64,000 nt of DNA, taken from positions 310,001-374,000 of the forward strand of contig NZ_JAAALO010000001.1 of the NCBI RefSeq assembly GCF_009908295.1. Reading direction: 5' to 3'. Source of the DNA: Micromonospora rubida. GTDB taxonomy: Bacteria > Actinomycetota > Actinomycetes > Mycobacteriales > Micromonosporaceae. The position numbers and the translations under genes are program-made. Under the pieces are notes generated by a model. It worked only from the letters and a program-made list of their open reading frames with translations. It did no database searches and was not told the origin of the DNA. Each line of letters starts with the position of its first letter. The stretch's first letter is position 1. This document shows, piece by piece, positions 16,101 through 25,493 of this stretch.

Positions 16101-17009
16101 TCAGCGGGACGGGCGGGCCACGGGAAAGTCGAAGTACGTCTCGGGGTACGGCTCGTCGTCGTACCGGTAGTGCCACCACTCGCGCGGATAGTTGGTGAAA
16201 CCGCCGTCGGCCATCAGCCGCTTCAGCAGTTCGCGGTTGTCCCGGGCGGCTCCGGTGACCCGACCGTCGGCGGTGTGGGCGCGTGGGTCGAAGCAGTCGA
16301 AGCCGGTGCCCATGTCGACGCTGTTGTCCGGGAAGCGGTCGTCCTTCGGCGCGGTGCAGGCGGTCAGGGGCTCGCCGGGGACGTAGGGGCGTTGGCCGGC
16401 CGGCGGGTCGTCGACCAGGGTCAGGTCGACGGTGCTGCCCCGGCTGTGCGCGGTGGGGGCGCCGAGGTAGCCCTCGTCGAACAGCCGCGACTTCGCCACC
16501 TCGGGGTAGAACTCGGCCTTCGTCTGCTCCTCGCCGGGGCGCTTCGCCCAGGCCACGAAGTCGTCCACGGCCGGCTGCGGGCGGTAGCAGTCGTACACCT
16601 TGAGGCTGTGGCCCGTCGCGCGGGCGGCCTGCTGCACCCGGCTCAGCGCCTCGGCGGCGGGCCGGGTAAGCAGGCACAGGGGCTCCCGGTACCCGGCGAT
16701 CGGCCGGCCGACGAAGTTGTGCGCGGTGGCATAGCGGATGTCGGACCCGATGCTCGGGTCCACATCGGACAGCACCACAAAATCCCCCGGCACCCGCGAA
16801 CCGTCCCCGCCCGACGAGGGCACCCCCGCAGACGACCCCACCGCAGACGGCGCCGACACGGACGGCCCCGACGCGGACGGCCCCGACGCGGACGGCCGCG
16901 CCACAGACGGCCCCGGCGCAGACGGCCCCGGCGCAGACGGCCCCGCCGCGGAGCACCCTGCCAGTAACAACGCACCCCCGGCGACGACCCGACCCAACCC
17001 CCCGCCCAC
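16101..17009 (-). CDS. lipoprotein M15 peptidase, VanX-like D-Ala-D-Ala dipeptidase
   Basis: Predicted zinc D,D-dipeptidase on the outer membrane face. A lipobox (ALLLAGC) gives a lipid-anchored Cys, followed by a Ser/Pro/Ala/Gly linker coded by six 15-bp repeats, then the enzyme domain. The domain holds LKVYDCYRPQPAVDDFV, the metal motif HSRGSTVDLTL and the C-terminal EWWHYRY, matching VanX/DdpX enzymes. The GTG at 17009 is a guess. The frame stays open to a GTG at 17198, but that extension would run through the inverted repeat at 17064-17118. Natural roles of actinobacterial homologues include wall turnover; glycopeptide resistance needs vanHA partners, which are not here. Confidence 0.85.
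   Translation of the reverse strand: MGGGLGRVVAGGALLLAGCSAAGPSAPGPSAPGPSVARPSASGPSASGPSVSAPSAVGSSAGVPSSGGDGSRVPGDFVVLSDVDPSIGSDIRYATAHNFVGRPIAGYREPLCLLTRPAAEALSRVQQAARATGHSLKVYDCYRPQPAVDDFVAWAKRPGEEQTKAEFYPEVAKSRLFDEGYLGAPTAHSRGSTVDLTLVDDPPAGQRPYVPGEPLTACTAPKDDRFPDNSVDMGTGFDCFDPRAHTADGRVTGAARDNRELLKRLMADGGFTNYPREWWHYRYDDEPYPETYFDFPVARPSR
16861..16950 (-). repeat. six 15-bp tandem repeats coding a Gly/Pro/Ser/Ala linker
   Basis: Six in-frame 15-bp units, each beginning GACGGCC on the plus strand, coding the flexible linker of the VanX-like lipoprotein. Copies 1-2 and 4-5 are identical pairs, so recent slippage is likely and copy number may vary between strains. Confidence 0.8.
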
Positions 17010-17063
17010 CCGCTGCCGCCACCCCGCTCCCCTGCCACCCTCCCGCGCCCGCCCTACTGCGGT

Positions 17064-17118
17064 GATCAAGAGGTTTGCGTCAGGTCTGACCCCCGGTCCC
17101 GGCATAAACCTCTTGATC
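17064..17118. repeat. 13-bp inverted repeat with a nested hairpin
   Basis: GATCAAGAGGTTT (17064-17076) pairs perfectly with 17106-17118 across a 29-nt loop. The loop holds a smaller hairpin, GTCAG-GT-CTGAC (17079-17090). It is clearly lower in GC than its surroundings. A near copy of one arm (TAAACCTTTGATC) is at 14463-14475. It may be a dispersed genomic repeat. Confidence 0.75.
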
Positions 17119-17280
17119 GACCAGCGGTGGGAGGGTGGGTGGTCGGGCAGCGCGCGGGGGGCGGGCAGGGGCGTCCGGCGTAGCTGTCCCATGCACACCG
17201 TTGTAGCAGCATCAGAGCCGTTCTACGGTGAAGCCCGGCGGACCCGCCGACACTCACCGCGCCGGCGGGTCGACCGAGGG

Positions 17281-18132
17281 TCACAGCCTGCGGGCCGCCC
17301 GGCAGATCTCCACCGGCAGCGCGGGTGCGCCGTCGACCGGGGCCGGGTCCTCGGCCGTGGGGGCGATCCCGCCGGCGGCGATCCGGTCCAGGGTGGCCAG
17401 GCCGGCGGCGTCCACCTCACCGAAGATGGTGTAGTTGGGGCGCAGCGCCGAGTTGGCGTACACCAGGAAGAACTGGCTGCCGTTGGTGTCCGGGCCGGCG
17501 TTGGCCATGGCGAGCATGCCCCGGGCGTACACCTTGCGCACACCCGTCGGGTCCGTCGGCGCGGGCGGCAGGTCGGTGGGCAGCTCGTCGGCGTACCGGT
17601 AGCCGGGCCCGCCCTCGCCGGTGCCCGACGGGTCGCCGCACTGGAGCACGCTGAGCGTCGGGTACGCGGTCAGCCGGTGGCACGAGGTGCGGTCGTAGAA
17701 CCGGTGCCGGACCAGGTGCAGGAAGCTCTGCACCGTGCAGGGCGCCTGCTCGCGGTCGAGGGTCAGCCCGATCGGGCCCTGGTTCGTCCGCAGCGTGACC
17801 CGCACGGTGCCGTGGCCCGGCGTCCGCCGGGGGTCGGGCGGCAGCGGGACGGGCCGGGCGGCCGGCTCGTCCGGCGTCTCGGTGTACGCGCACGGGCCCG
17901 GGGTCGTCCTCGGCGGCGCGGCGGCCGCAGGGCCCGCACCGGCCGAGGCCGCACCGCCTGCGACGGCGGTCGGGACCGTGCCGCCCGGGGCGGCGGTCGG
18001 GGCGGCCACGGCGGCGACGCCGCTGCCGCCGATCAGGGCGGTGGCGAGCAGCGCGACACCGGTAAGGCGGGACAGCGTGCGCGTCCTGCGGGGGTGGGCC
18101 GGGAACGGCTGCCGACGGGATGACCTCGACAC
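17281..18132 (-). CDS. secreted peptidyl-prolyl isomerase (cyclophilin type)
   Basis: Exported cyclophilin-fold isomerase, 283 residues, assisting folding of secreted proteins. The GTG at 18132 follows CCCAGGAGGA. An N-terminal signal sequence (LTGVALLATALIGGSGVAAVA) leads into an Ala/Gly/Pro-rich spacer to about residue 80. The cyclophilin domain follows with FLHLVRHRFYDRTSCHRL, RGMLAMANAGPDTNGSQFFL and YTIFGEV. The substrate-binding FFL segment is intact. The usual active-site Arg of FHR is in the degenerate CHRL, so activity may be reduced. A 7-bp inverted repeat lies upstream (18154-18183). Confidence 0.92.
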   Translation of the reverse strand: MSRSSRRQPFPAHPRRTRTLSRLTGVALLATALIGGSGVAAVAAPTAAPGGTVPTAVAGGAASAGAGPAAAAPPRTTPGPCAYTETPDEPAARPVPLPPDPRRTPGHGTVRVTLRTNQGPIGLTLDREQAPCTVQSFLHLVRHRFYDRTSCHRLTAYPTLSVLQCGDPSGTGEGGPGYRYADELPTDLPPAPTDPTGVRKVYARGMLAMANAGPDTNGSQFFLVYANSALRPNYTIFGEVDAAGLATLDRIAAGGIAPTAEDPAPVDGAPALPVEICRAARRL

Positions 18133-18153
18133 GGGGCGTCCTCCTGGGCTGAT

Positions 18154-18183
18154 GAATCCAGAAAGATCGCAGTCTATGGATTC
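18154..18183. promoter_or_regulatory. inverted repeat GAATCCA-n16-TGGATTC
   Basis: Perfect 7-bp arms 16 bp apart, about 22 bp upstream of the cyclophilin start codon, in a lower-GC patch. This is a candidate operator or hairpin in the leader. No regulator is assigned. Confidence 0.45.
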
Positions 18184-18320
18184 GGCGGTACCCCTGTCGA
18201 TGGCGACACGCGAAGCAGGGCGCGGCGGCCGGGCTCGCCCGCTGGGCGGTGGCGAGCGCGACGGCGGCCGTGCCGATCAGCGCGGTGGACGCCTTCGCGG
18301 CGGACGTCCGACAGGGGCGG

Positions 18321-18770
18321 TCACCGCCGGCCCGTCCAGCGGATCGACGGCAGGACCGTGGCCAGCACCGCGACCGCCTCGCCCACCGCATCCAGCACCG
18401 ACCTGCGGTGGTACGCCTCGGACGCGGCGACGGCCGGCAGCCGGGCAGCCACCTCGGCCACCAGCCCGGCCCGCCGGGCCCGTCCCCGCAGCGGCGTGAG
18501 CGCCCCCCGCAGCACGGCGGCCACCAGCCGGGACCAGCCGGTGGCGGCGATCAGCACGCCGTAGCCCCACGGAGTCCAGCGCAGGCCGCCCCGGTACGCC
18601 CCCCGACAGATCCACCGCACCGGGCGCGGCAGCAGGCCGAGGAAGTTCGCCCGGTCCACGACGAGACCCTGGTCGGCGAGCCGGCGCGTCGATTCGGCGG
18701 CCGCCGTGTCGTGGCCGGCGCTGACATCGGCCGACACCACGACGATCCGCCCCCGGCGCTCCGCGGTCAC
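18321..18770 (-). CDS. truncated MGDG-synthase-like glycosyltransferase, N-terminal half only
   Basis: 149 residues from the GTG at 18770. The start RIVVVSADVSAGHDTAAAE, then TRRLADQGLVVDRANFL, matches the N-terminal acceptor half of monogalactosyldiacylglycerol-synthase-like glycosyltransferases (the 'SA..GAGH..AA' signature). It keeps a following basic/hydrophobic part (VRWICRGAYRGGLRWTPWGY). The C-terminal half that binds the nucleotide sugar is absent, and the frame stops after SIRWTGRR. So it is a remnant or a regulatory fragment, probably not catalytic. No clear ribosome binding site. A complete gene could be elsewhere in the genome. Confidence 0.6.
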   Translation of the reverse strand: MTAERRGRIVVVSADVSAGHDTAAAESTRRLADQGLVVDRANFLGLLPRPVRWICRGAYRGGLRWTPWGYGVLIAATGWSRLVAAVLRGALTPLRGRARRAGLVAEVAARLPAVAASEAYHRRSVLDAVGEAVAVLATVLPSIRWTGRR

Positions 18771-18867
18771 CGCCCGCGCTTACCCGCCCGACGCGGGTTG
18801 ATTCCCCCGGCCCGGGCGGCCACGGCGCGGCGCCGGCACCAATCCCGTGGCACCGGCAGCGGAAAAC

Positions 18868-20244
18868 TCAGGCCCGGCGGCGCCGGCGACGCAGGAGCGC
18901 CGTGGTAAGCAGCGCGGCCACGACGACGGCAGCGGCGGCAGCGCCCGCGACGACCGGCCACGACGCGGCCCAGCCGGGGCCCGCGACCCGGCGGGCGGCC
19001 ACCGCCCGGGGCGCGGGCGAGACCGCCGGGCCGGGCGAAGCGGACGCCGACGGCGAGCCGTTGGTGGCCGTCTCCCCCGGGGAGACGAGACGGCCCACCG
19101 AGGCGTCCCGGGGCAGCGAGAAGCCCCAGTCCAGCAGCGTGGCGCCCTGTTCCCAGCCGCGCATCGGGCTGGGCTCGGCCCCGAGCAGGGTGACCACCAG
19201 CCGACGCCCGCCGCGCTGCGCCGCGCCGACGTAGGTGTGCCGGGCGTAGTCGGTGAAGCCGGTCTTCCCGCCCAGCGCCCCCGGATAGCGGTAGATGAGC
19301 TGGTTCTCGTTCTGGATCTGGAAGCCCTTCTTCCGCAACGCCGGCTGGTCGGGAATCCGGGTGCTCTCGGTCAGCGCGTACCGGCGGAAGGTGGGGTCGG
19401 CGAAGCAGGCCCGGGCGATCAGCGCCAGGTCGTACGCGCTGGTGAACTGGCCAGGGCCGTCAAGCCCGGAGGGGGTGACGGCGTGGGTCTGCAGGGCGCC
19501 GAGGCGGGCCGCCTCGGCGTTCATGGCCCGGACCCCGCCGGCCGCCCCGGCCGGGCCGCCGACGAGCCGGGCCAGCACGTTGGCCGCCTCGTTACCGGAC
19601 TGGAGCAGCAGCCCGAGGAAGACCGTCTCGACGGTGTAGCGGCCGCCCTCCAGCAGGCCGACGGCGGAGCTGCCGGGGGCGATGTCGAGGTCGGCGTGGG
19701 TGACCGTCACCAGCTGTTTCGGGTCCAGCCTCGGCAGCGCGGTGGCGGTCAGCAGCAGCTTCTGCACGCTGGCCGGGGTGGCGTACCCGTGCGGGCCGCA
19801 GCCGCCGAGCACCGCCCCGGTGTCCAGGTCGGCGACCAGCCAGGAGGTGGCGGTGACCGCCGGCGGCGGGGTGACCCCGGCCGGTGCGGCGAGACCCGTG
19901 GCGGCCAGCGCCGCGCCGCCCACCGCCTGCTGCTCCGGCACCGACGGCGGGGGCGTCGGCTTCGGGGAGCGCGGCACCTTCGGCGCCACCGCCTTCGGGC
20001 AGGGCACCGCCGCAGTCGCCGGGAAGGCCGGCGCAGTGGTCGAGGAGGCCGCCGCAGTCGCCGGGAAGGCCGGCGCGGCGGCGGCTGGAACGGCCGGCAC
20101 GGCACCGGCGAGGAGGACGGCGGCAGCGGCGGCCAGCACCGGAGCTCTCATGCCCAGCACCCTAACGGGCAGGATCCGGCGCCGACGGGCGGACCACACG
20201 CGCGCCGGCTGCCGCTCCGCCGGGGCGTCCGCCATCCTACTCAC
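18868..20244 (-). CDS. D-alanyl-D-alanine carboxypeptidase (S11, DacA/PBP5-like)
   Basis: Low-molecular-weight penicillin-binding protein of up to 458 residues that trims D-Ala from peptidoglycan stem peptides. The catalytic motifs are Ser159-Val-Gln-Lys162 in PASVQK, SGN (216-218) and KTG in GGKTGFTDYA. An N-terminal basic/hydrophobic signal and an Ala/Pro-rich spacer (about residues 50-130) precede the domain. A C-terminal membrane anchor (WPVVAGAAAAAVVVAALL, then an Arg run) follows a Ser/Pro tail. The start is uncertain: GTG at 20244, ATG at 20235, or ATG at 20151. It is divergent from the UvrA-like gene. An inverted repeat lies just upstream. Confidence 0.92.
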   Translation of the reverse strand: MSRMADAPAERQPARVWSARRRRILPVRVLGMRAPVLAAAAAVLLAGAVPAVPAAAAPAFPATAAASSTTAPAFPATAAVPCPKAVAPKVPRSPKPTPPPSVPEQQAVGGAALAATGLAAPAGVTPPPAVTATSWLVADLDTGAVLGGCGPHGYATPASVQKLLLTATALPRLDPKQLVTVTHADLDIAPGSSAVGLLEGGRYTVETVFLGLLLQSGNEAANVLARLVGGPAGAAGGVRAMNAEAARLGALQTHAVTPSGLDGPGQFTSAYDLALIARACFADPTFRRYALTESTRIPDQPALRKKGFQIQNENQLIYRYPGALGGKTGFTDYARHTYVGAAQRGGRRLVVTLLGAEPSPMRGWEQGATLLDWGFSLPRDASVGRLVSPGETATNGSPSASASPGPAVSPAPRAVAARRVAGPGWAASWPVVAGAAAAAVVVAALLTTALLRRRRRRA

Positions 20245-20251
20245 GCGCTGT

Positions 20252-20299
20252 TTGAGACTTTCCGTCGCTGTTTCCCTAGATGGTCGCGAAAAGTCTCAA
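20252..20299. promoter_or_regulatory. 10-bp inverted repeat between dacA-like and uvrA-like genes
   Basis: TTGAGACTTT (20252-20261) and AAAGTCTCAA (20290-20299), perfect arms with 28 bp between, in the 147-bp divergent promoter region. The patch is AT-richer than its surroundings. It could be an operator for a dimer or a pair of half-sites. The regulator is unknown. Confidence 0.55.
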
Positions 20300-20391
20300 C
20301 GTGGGAGTCAATGAGATGATTGAACCGGCCAGGCCCAGCAAGCAGCAGCCGGGCAGGGTTCACCCTGCCCACGATCGACCGAAGGGTTCGC

Positions 20392-22665
<2,274 letters not shown>

Positions 22666-22670
22666 GGTCC

Positions 22671-22706
22671 GGGCCGGGTCCACCGCGCCCACGGTGGGCC
22701 CGGCCC
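22671..22706 (+). terminator. terminator hairpin after the UvrA-like gene
   Basis: A 15-bp stem (22671-22685 with 22692-22706) with a single G-T mismatch and a 6-nt loop, six bases after the stop codon. Probably a terminator for the UvrA-like gene. Confidence 0.75.
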
Positions 22707-22763
22707 GTCGTCGACATACCCGCGAACGCGCCGGCCGGAGTCCGAAGTCCGCGCCGCTGCGGA

Positions 22764-23186
22764 TCAGTGCGGGACCCGTCGCACCCAACGCCGCTGCCCG
22801 GGGGTCTCCACCGCCTGCGGGTGGTAGTGCTCCCGTACCCACGACACCGCCCGATCGGCCGGCAGCCCGTCGAGCACGGCGAGCGCCGCCAGCGCCGTCC
22901 CGGTCCGGCCGAGCCCGCCCAGGCAGGCCGCTTCCACCCGCTCCCCCGCGTGCGACCGGCGCAGCGCCTCCCGCAGCGCGTCCAGCGCGTCGGCCCGGTC
23001 CAGCGGCACCCTGAAGTCGGGCCAGCGGATCCGCCGGTGCGCCCAGGCCGGTGCCGGGCCCGGTGCCAGCAGCAACGCGAAGTCGGCGGGCGACGCCGGA
23101 TCACCGATCCGGCGTCCGCGCACCGTCGACCCGCCCGGCAGTACGACCACCCCGGCGCTGCCGTCCCATCCCGTCACCTCGCCCAT
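22764..23186 (-). CDS. protein-tyrosine-phosphatase-like protein
   Basis: About 140 residues from the ATG at 23186, chosen because the sequence then begins MGEVTGWDGSAGVVVLPGGS, the usual start of this actinobacterial family. The frame is open 29 codons further up. The C-x5-R loop is CLGGLGRTG, followed by TALAALAVLDGLPADRAVSW. The residue before the Cys is Ala rather than the standard His, as in many bacterial homologues. The fold predicts dephosphorylation of phosphotyrosine or another phosphate monoester, but the target is unknown. Monocistronic; ends about 57 bp beyond the UvrA-like gene terminator on the opposite strand. Confidence 0.75.
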   Translation of the reverse strand: MGEVTGWDGSAGVVVLPGGSTVRGRRIGDPASPADFALLLAPGPAPAWAHRRIRWPDFRVPLDRADALDALREALRRSHAGERVEAACLGGLGRTGTALAALAVLDGLPADRAVSWVREHYHPQAVETPGQRRWVRRVPH

Positions 23187-23269
23187 AACCCACCATTGTC
23201 CGACCGGAGGGAAGGGCCCTCCATCAGCGGCTTCCATCGGGGGGCCGCGCCGGTCGAACTCCGTGGACG

Positions 23270-23308
23270 CCACTGGCCGGGCCCCCTTGTCGAGGGCCCG
23301 GCCAGTGG
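23270..23308 (-). terminator. terminator of the secreted lysozyme-like gene
   Basis: A perfect 15-bp stem (23270-23284 with 23294-23308) and a 9-nt loop, 20 bp beyond the stop codon on the minus strand. Confidence 0.8.
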
Positions 23309-23328
23309 GCTGTTCGGTGGTGCTGGGG

Positions 23329-23931
23329 TCAGCTGTTCCAGTGCTGGGTGACGAGGTCGGCGGCCTGCTGTTCCCACTGCGCGTACGCGTCGGGGTAGGC
23401 CGACACCTGGACGGTCTGTGCGGCGTCGGTCAGGGGCATGTCCTGCCAGCCGTCGACCTGCTTCAACCCCTTCAGGAACGCCAGGGTCGAGTACTCGGGG
23501 TCGGTGATCTGCTCCGGGGTGCCCCAACCAGACGTCGGGCGCTGCTGGAACAGGCCCAGCGAGTCGTGGTCGTTGCGGTCACCCAGGTGACCCAGGTTCT
23601 CCAGCTTCGACTCCTGCAGGGACGTGCCGATCGAGATCACGGCCGCCCGCTCATCCAGGCCGGCCTTCTTCGTGGCGGCGATGATCGCCTTCACGTTGGC
23701 GGTCTCCTCGTCACCGAGGTCGATGCTGGACTGCTCACCCTGCACACCGTGCGGGATCAGCTTGCCCTTGTCCACACCGGGCTTGTCGGCCTGCACGGCA
23801 ACGGCAGCGGCCGGGGCGGCCGACTCAACGGTCGGGGTGGTGGCGGCGTGATGCAGGGGACCGGCGGCCAGACCACCGGCGAAGGCCAGACCAGCGATAC
23901 CGAGAACGCTCTTACGCATGATCGTGTTCAT
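23329..23931 (-). CDS. secreted lysozyme-like/peptidoglycan-hydrolase-type protein
   Basis: Exported protein of 200 residues from the ATG at 23931, with GGAG upstream. The signal peptide is MNTIMRKSVLGIAGLAFAGG and following residues to about 30. A Pro/Ala/Gln linker precedes a domain from about residue 90: NVKAIIAATKKAGLDERAAV, ISIGTSLQESKLENLGH, DSLGLFQQRPTSGWG, and a helical tail with YPDAYAQWEQQAADLV. The pattern of a Glu helix (LQESKLE) followed by LGLFQQR resembles lysozyme-like lytic transglycosylases, and the Glu is a candidate catalytic acid. Very similar small secreted proteins occur throughout Micromonosporaceae (recollection). The upstream region has unusual repeats. Confidence 0.85.
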   Translation of the reverse strand: MNTIMRKSVLGIAGLAFAGGLAAGPLHHAATTPTVESAAPAAAVAVQADKPGVDKGKLIPHGVQGEQSSIDLGDEETANVKAIIAATKKAGLDERAAVISIGTSLQESKLENLGHLGDRNDHDSLGLFQQRPTSGWGTPEQITDPEYSTLAFLKGLKQVDGWQDMPLTDAAQTVQVSAYPDAYAQWEQQAADLVTQHWNS

Positions 23932-24081
23932 GGGGGTGACTCCAATCGGGGGTCGACACACACACCACCCCAAGGGGGAAGGGGCGGGGGTGTGAGCACC
24001 ACGTCGAGGCGCCCAAAAGATCAAAAAGGGGGAAAATCATCCGGCTGCTCACCGCACCGGGGGGTGCTGGTGGCGCCGGGA

Positions 24082-24181
24082 CCATGTGTAACGACCGGCC
24101 ACCGACCCACATTCCCTGACGGGGTCACGGGCGGTTCAGTAGCGGTGTGCGCTACTCGATCGTCTGCCAGGTGTAACGACC
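24082..24181. repeat. direct 15-mer pair with TGTAACGACC core
   Basis: CCATGTGTAACGACC at 24082-24096 and CCAGGTGTAACGACC at 24167-24181, differing at one base, 85 bp apart and in the same orientation. They lie upstream of the lysozyme-like gene and may be binding sites for a regulator. Confidence 0.65.
24138..24156. promoter_or_regulatory. palindrome AGTAGCG-GTGTG-CGCTACT
   Basis: Perfect 7-bp arms with a 5-bp spacer between the two direct 15-mers. Candidate operator or small hairpin. Confidence 0.6.
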
Positions 24182-24383
24182 CCGGGCCGGCCGATGTTCC
24201 GCCGACCGGGTGCCCCCGGTCACCACGAACCGGACATCCGCCCCAGACGTCCGCCACGGGCAGGCACCGGACAGCACGATCGACTCCAGGTCCCCGACAC
24301 GGGGGCCGGCCGGGTGCGTACCGACGAAAACGGGTGGACGGCACGAGCGCCGCGACAGCCGGACCAGGCGTTACCCTGACACC

Positions 24384-24746
24384 ATGCAGGGCGTTGCCTC
24401 CCCCACCTCGGCCGGCGTGGCCTTCCTGGCCCGCCCGGGCCGCCCGGCCGTCGTCACCCCCACCCTGGCCGAGCTGACCGGCCCCACGTGGGGGATCGTC
24501 GAGCTGCCCGTACGCCTGATGTGGAACACCCACCGCACCTTCGACCTCGGCGACCCGGACGACCTGCTCTGGATGTACGAGAACGTGTTGCGCGAGACCA
24601 CCCACGCGGACGACCTGCGGAAGCTGGTCAACGGTCACCTGCTGCGCCAGGTATGGCCCATGCTCAACCTTCCCCGTGGGGTCCGCGCGGCGTGGGAGCA
24701 CCGCCACCGGGCCCTGCGGGACGACCGGGCCCTCCGCACGGCGTGA
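24384..24746 (+). CDS. conserved actinobacterial protein, AbiEii partner candidate
   Basis: 120-residue soluble protein, start ATG at 24384. TACCCT at 24372-24377, six bases before the ATG, and no ribosome binding site suggest a leaderless transcript. The sequence reads GVAFLARPGRPAVVTPTLAE, then VELPVRLMWNTHRTFDLGD, then a helical C-terminal half (LLWMYENVLRETTHADDLRK, VNGHLLRQVW). This pattern is familiar as a widespread actinobacterial family without assigned function. Its stop codon overlaps the GTG of the next gene (GTGA), so the two are coupled. As the partner of an AbiEii-like nucleotidyltransferase it may be an antitoxin or accessory factor, but it does not look like the known AbiEi winged-helix antitoxin. 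Confidence 0.75.
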   Translation: MQGVASPTSAGVAFLARPGRPAVVTPTLAELTGPTWGIVELPVRLMWNTHRTFDLGDPDDLLWMYENVLRETTHADDLRKLVNGHLLRQVWPMLNLPRGVRAAWEHRHRALRDDRALRTA

Positions 24747-25405
24747 ACGACGCCGCACCGCCGGACGAGTTCTACCGCGAGGTCGCCCGGGTGGCCCTGT
24801 CGGTCGCCGGCCGGCACCGGTTCGTGCTCGGTGGCGGCGTCGCCTGGGCAGCGCACGGGCTGTTCTCCCGCCCCACCGAGGACGTGGACCTCTTCGCCGA
24901 CGTCGAGGGAGCAGCCGCTGCGGCGGCGGCCGGCGTGCGTACCGCCCTGGAGCGCGCCGGCTTCGGCGTGACCGACGCGGACCCGGACAGTGACCTGGCC
25001 GAGCTGTTCGCCGGGTTCGACCAGGACATGAAGGACTTCGTGGTGAGCCGGGGAACCCGGCAGATCCGGCTGAGCCTGGCCCGGCTCGACCGGTACCGCA
25101 GCCCGGTGGTGATGGACCTCGGGCCGGTGATGGACATCCGCGACCTGGTGGCCAACAAGACGGCGGCGCTGGTCAACCGGCGGGAGGTCCGGGACTTCAT
25201 CGACGTGGGGGCCGCCCTCGACCACTATTCGGTCGCGGAGCTGCTCGGCCTGGCCCGGCAGCTCGACCCGGCGCTGGAACCGGAGGACGTCCGGGCCGCC
25301 GGCCGCTACCTGGACCGCCTGCCCGACCGGCGCTTCGCCCGGTACGGCCTGGACGCGGCGCAGGTCGCGCGGCTGCGGGCCCGGCTGGCCGCCTGGCCCC
25401 GCTGA
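24743..25405 (+). CDS. AbiEii/AbiGii-type nucleotidyltransferase
   Basis: About 220 residues from the GTG at 24743, overlapping the upstream stop codon. The nucleotidyltransferase core is visible: FVLGGGVAWAAHG followed by RPTEDVDLFAD (GG...R.T.D.D), with a C-terminal helical part (VANKTAALVNRREVRDFIDV) that includes a likely third acidic or basic contact (KTAAL.NR..RD..D). This matches the AbiEii family, whose members transfer nucleotides to tRNA or proteins and act as toxins in type IV-like toxin-antitoxin or abortive infection systems. Many chromosomal actinobacterial copies are of unknown role. It is in an operon with the 120-residue protein upstream. Confidence 0.85.
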   Translation: MNDAAPPDEFYREVARVALSVAGRHRFVLGGGVAWAAHGLFSRPTEDVDLFADVEGAAAAAAAGVRTALERAGFGVTDADPDSDLAELFAGFDQDMKDFVVSRGTRQIRLSLARLDRYRSPVVMDLGPVMDIRDLVANKTAALVNRREVRDFIDVGAALDHYSVAELLGLARQLDPALEPEDVRAAGRYLDRLPDRRFARYGLDAAQVARLRARLAAWPR

Positions 25406-25493
25406 CGGCCCCGGGACCGGGTACGGGCCGTCGGCTCGTTAGGGTGCGCAACGGCGCCGGTGAGGCGCGCCCACCCCCTTGGAAAGGCACCCC

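Larger units (their letters stand above)
23932..24383. other. 452-bp divergent control region
   Basis: Contains two 15-bp direct repeats (24082-24096, 24167-24181) and a 19-bp palindrome (24138-24156), then AAAAGATCAAAAAGGGGG near the lysozyme-like gene. No gene was recognised. A c-di-AMP riboswitch, common ahead of wall hydrolases in actinobacteria, was looked for and not found. Confidence 0.6.

Noticed and set aside
16861..16950. CRISPR-like regular repeats
   Set aside because: The 15-bp units are in frame within a Pro/Ser/Ala linker of a lipoprotein, have no spacers, and no cas genes are nearby.
16101..17009. Glycopeptide resistance (van) cluster
   Set aside because: No vanH, vanA-type ligase or vanRS genes are beside the VanX-like gene; it is alone between DinB and a cyclophilin gene.
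16101..17198. Start of the VanX-like gene at 17198
   Set aside because: It would place the signal peptide more than 60 residues inside and run across a perfect inverted repeat, so a downstream start is preferred, though not certain.
23932..24200. c-di-AMP (ydaO) riboswitch ahead of the lysozyme-like gene
   Set aside because: The conserved core blocks of the class were looked for and are absent on the minus strand.
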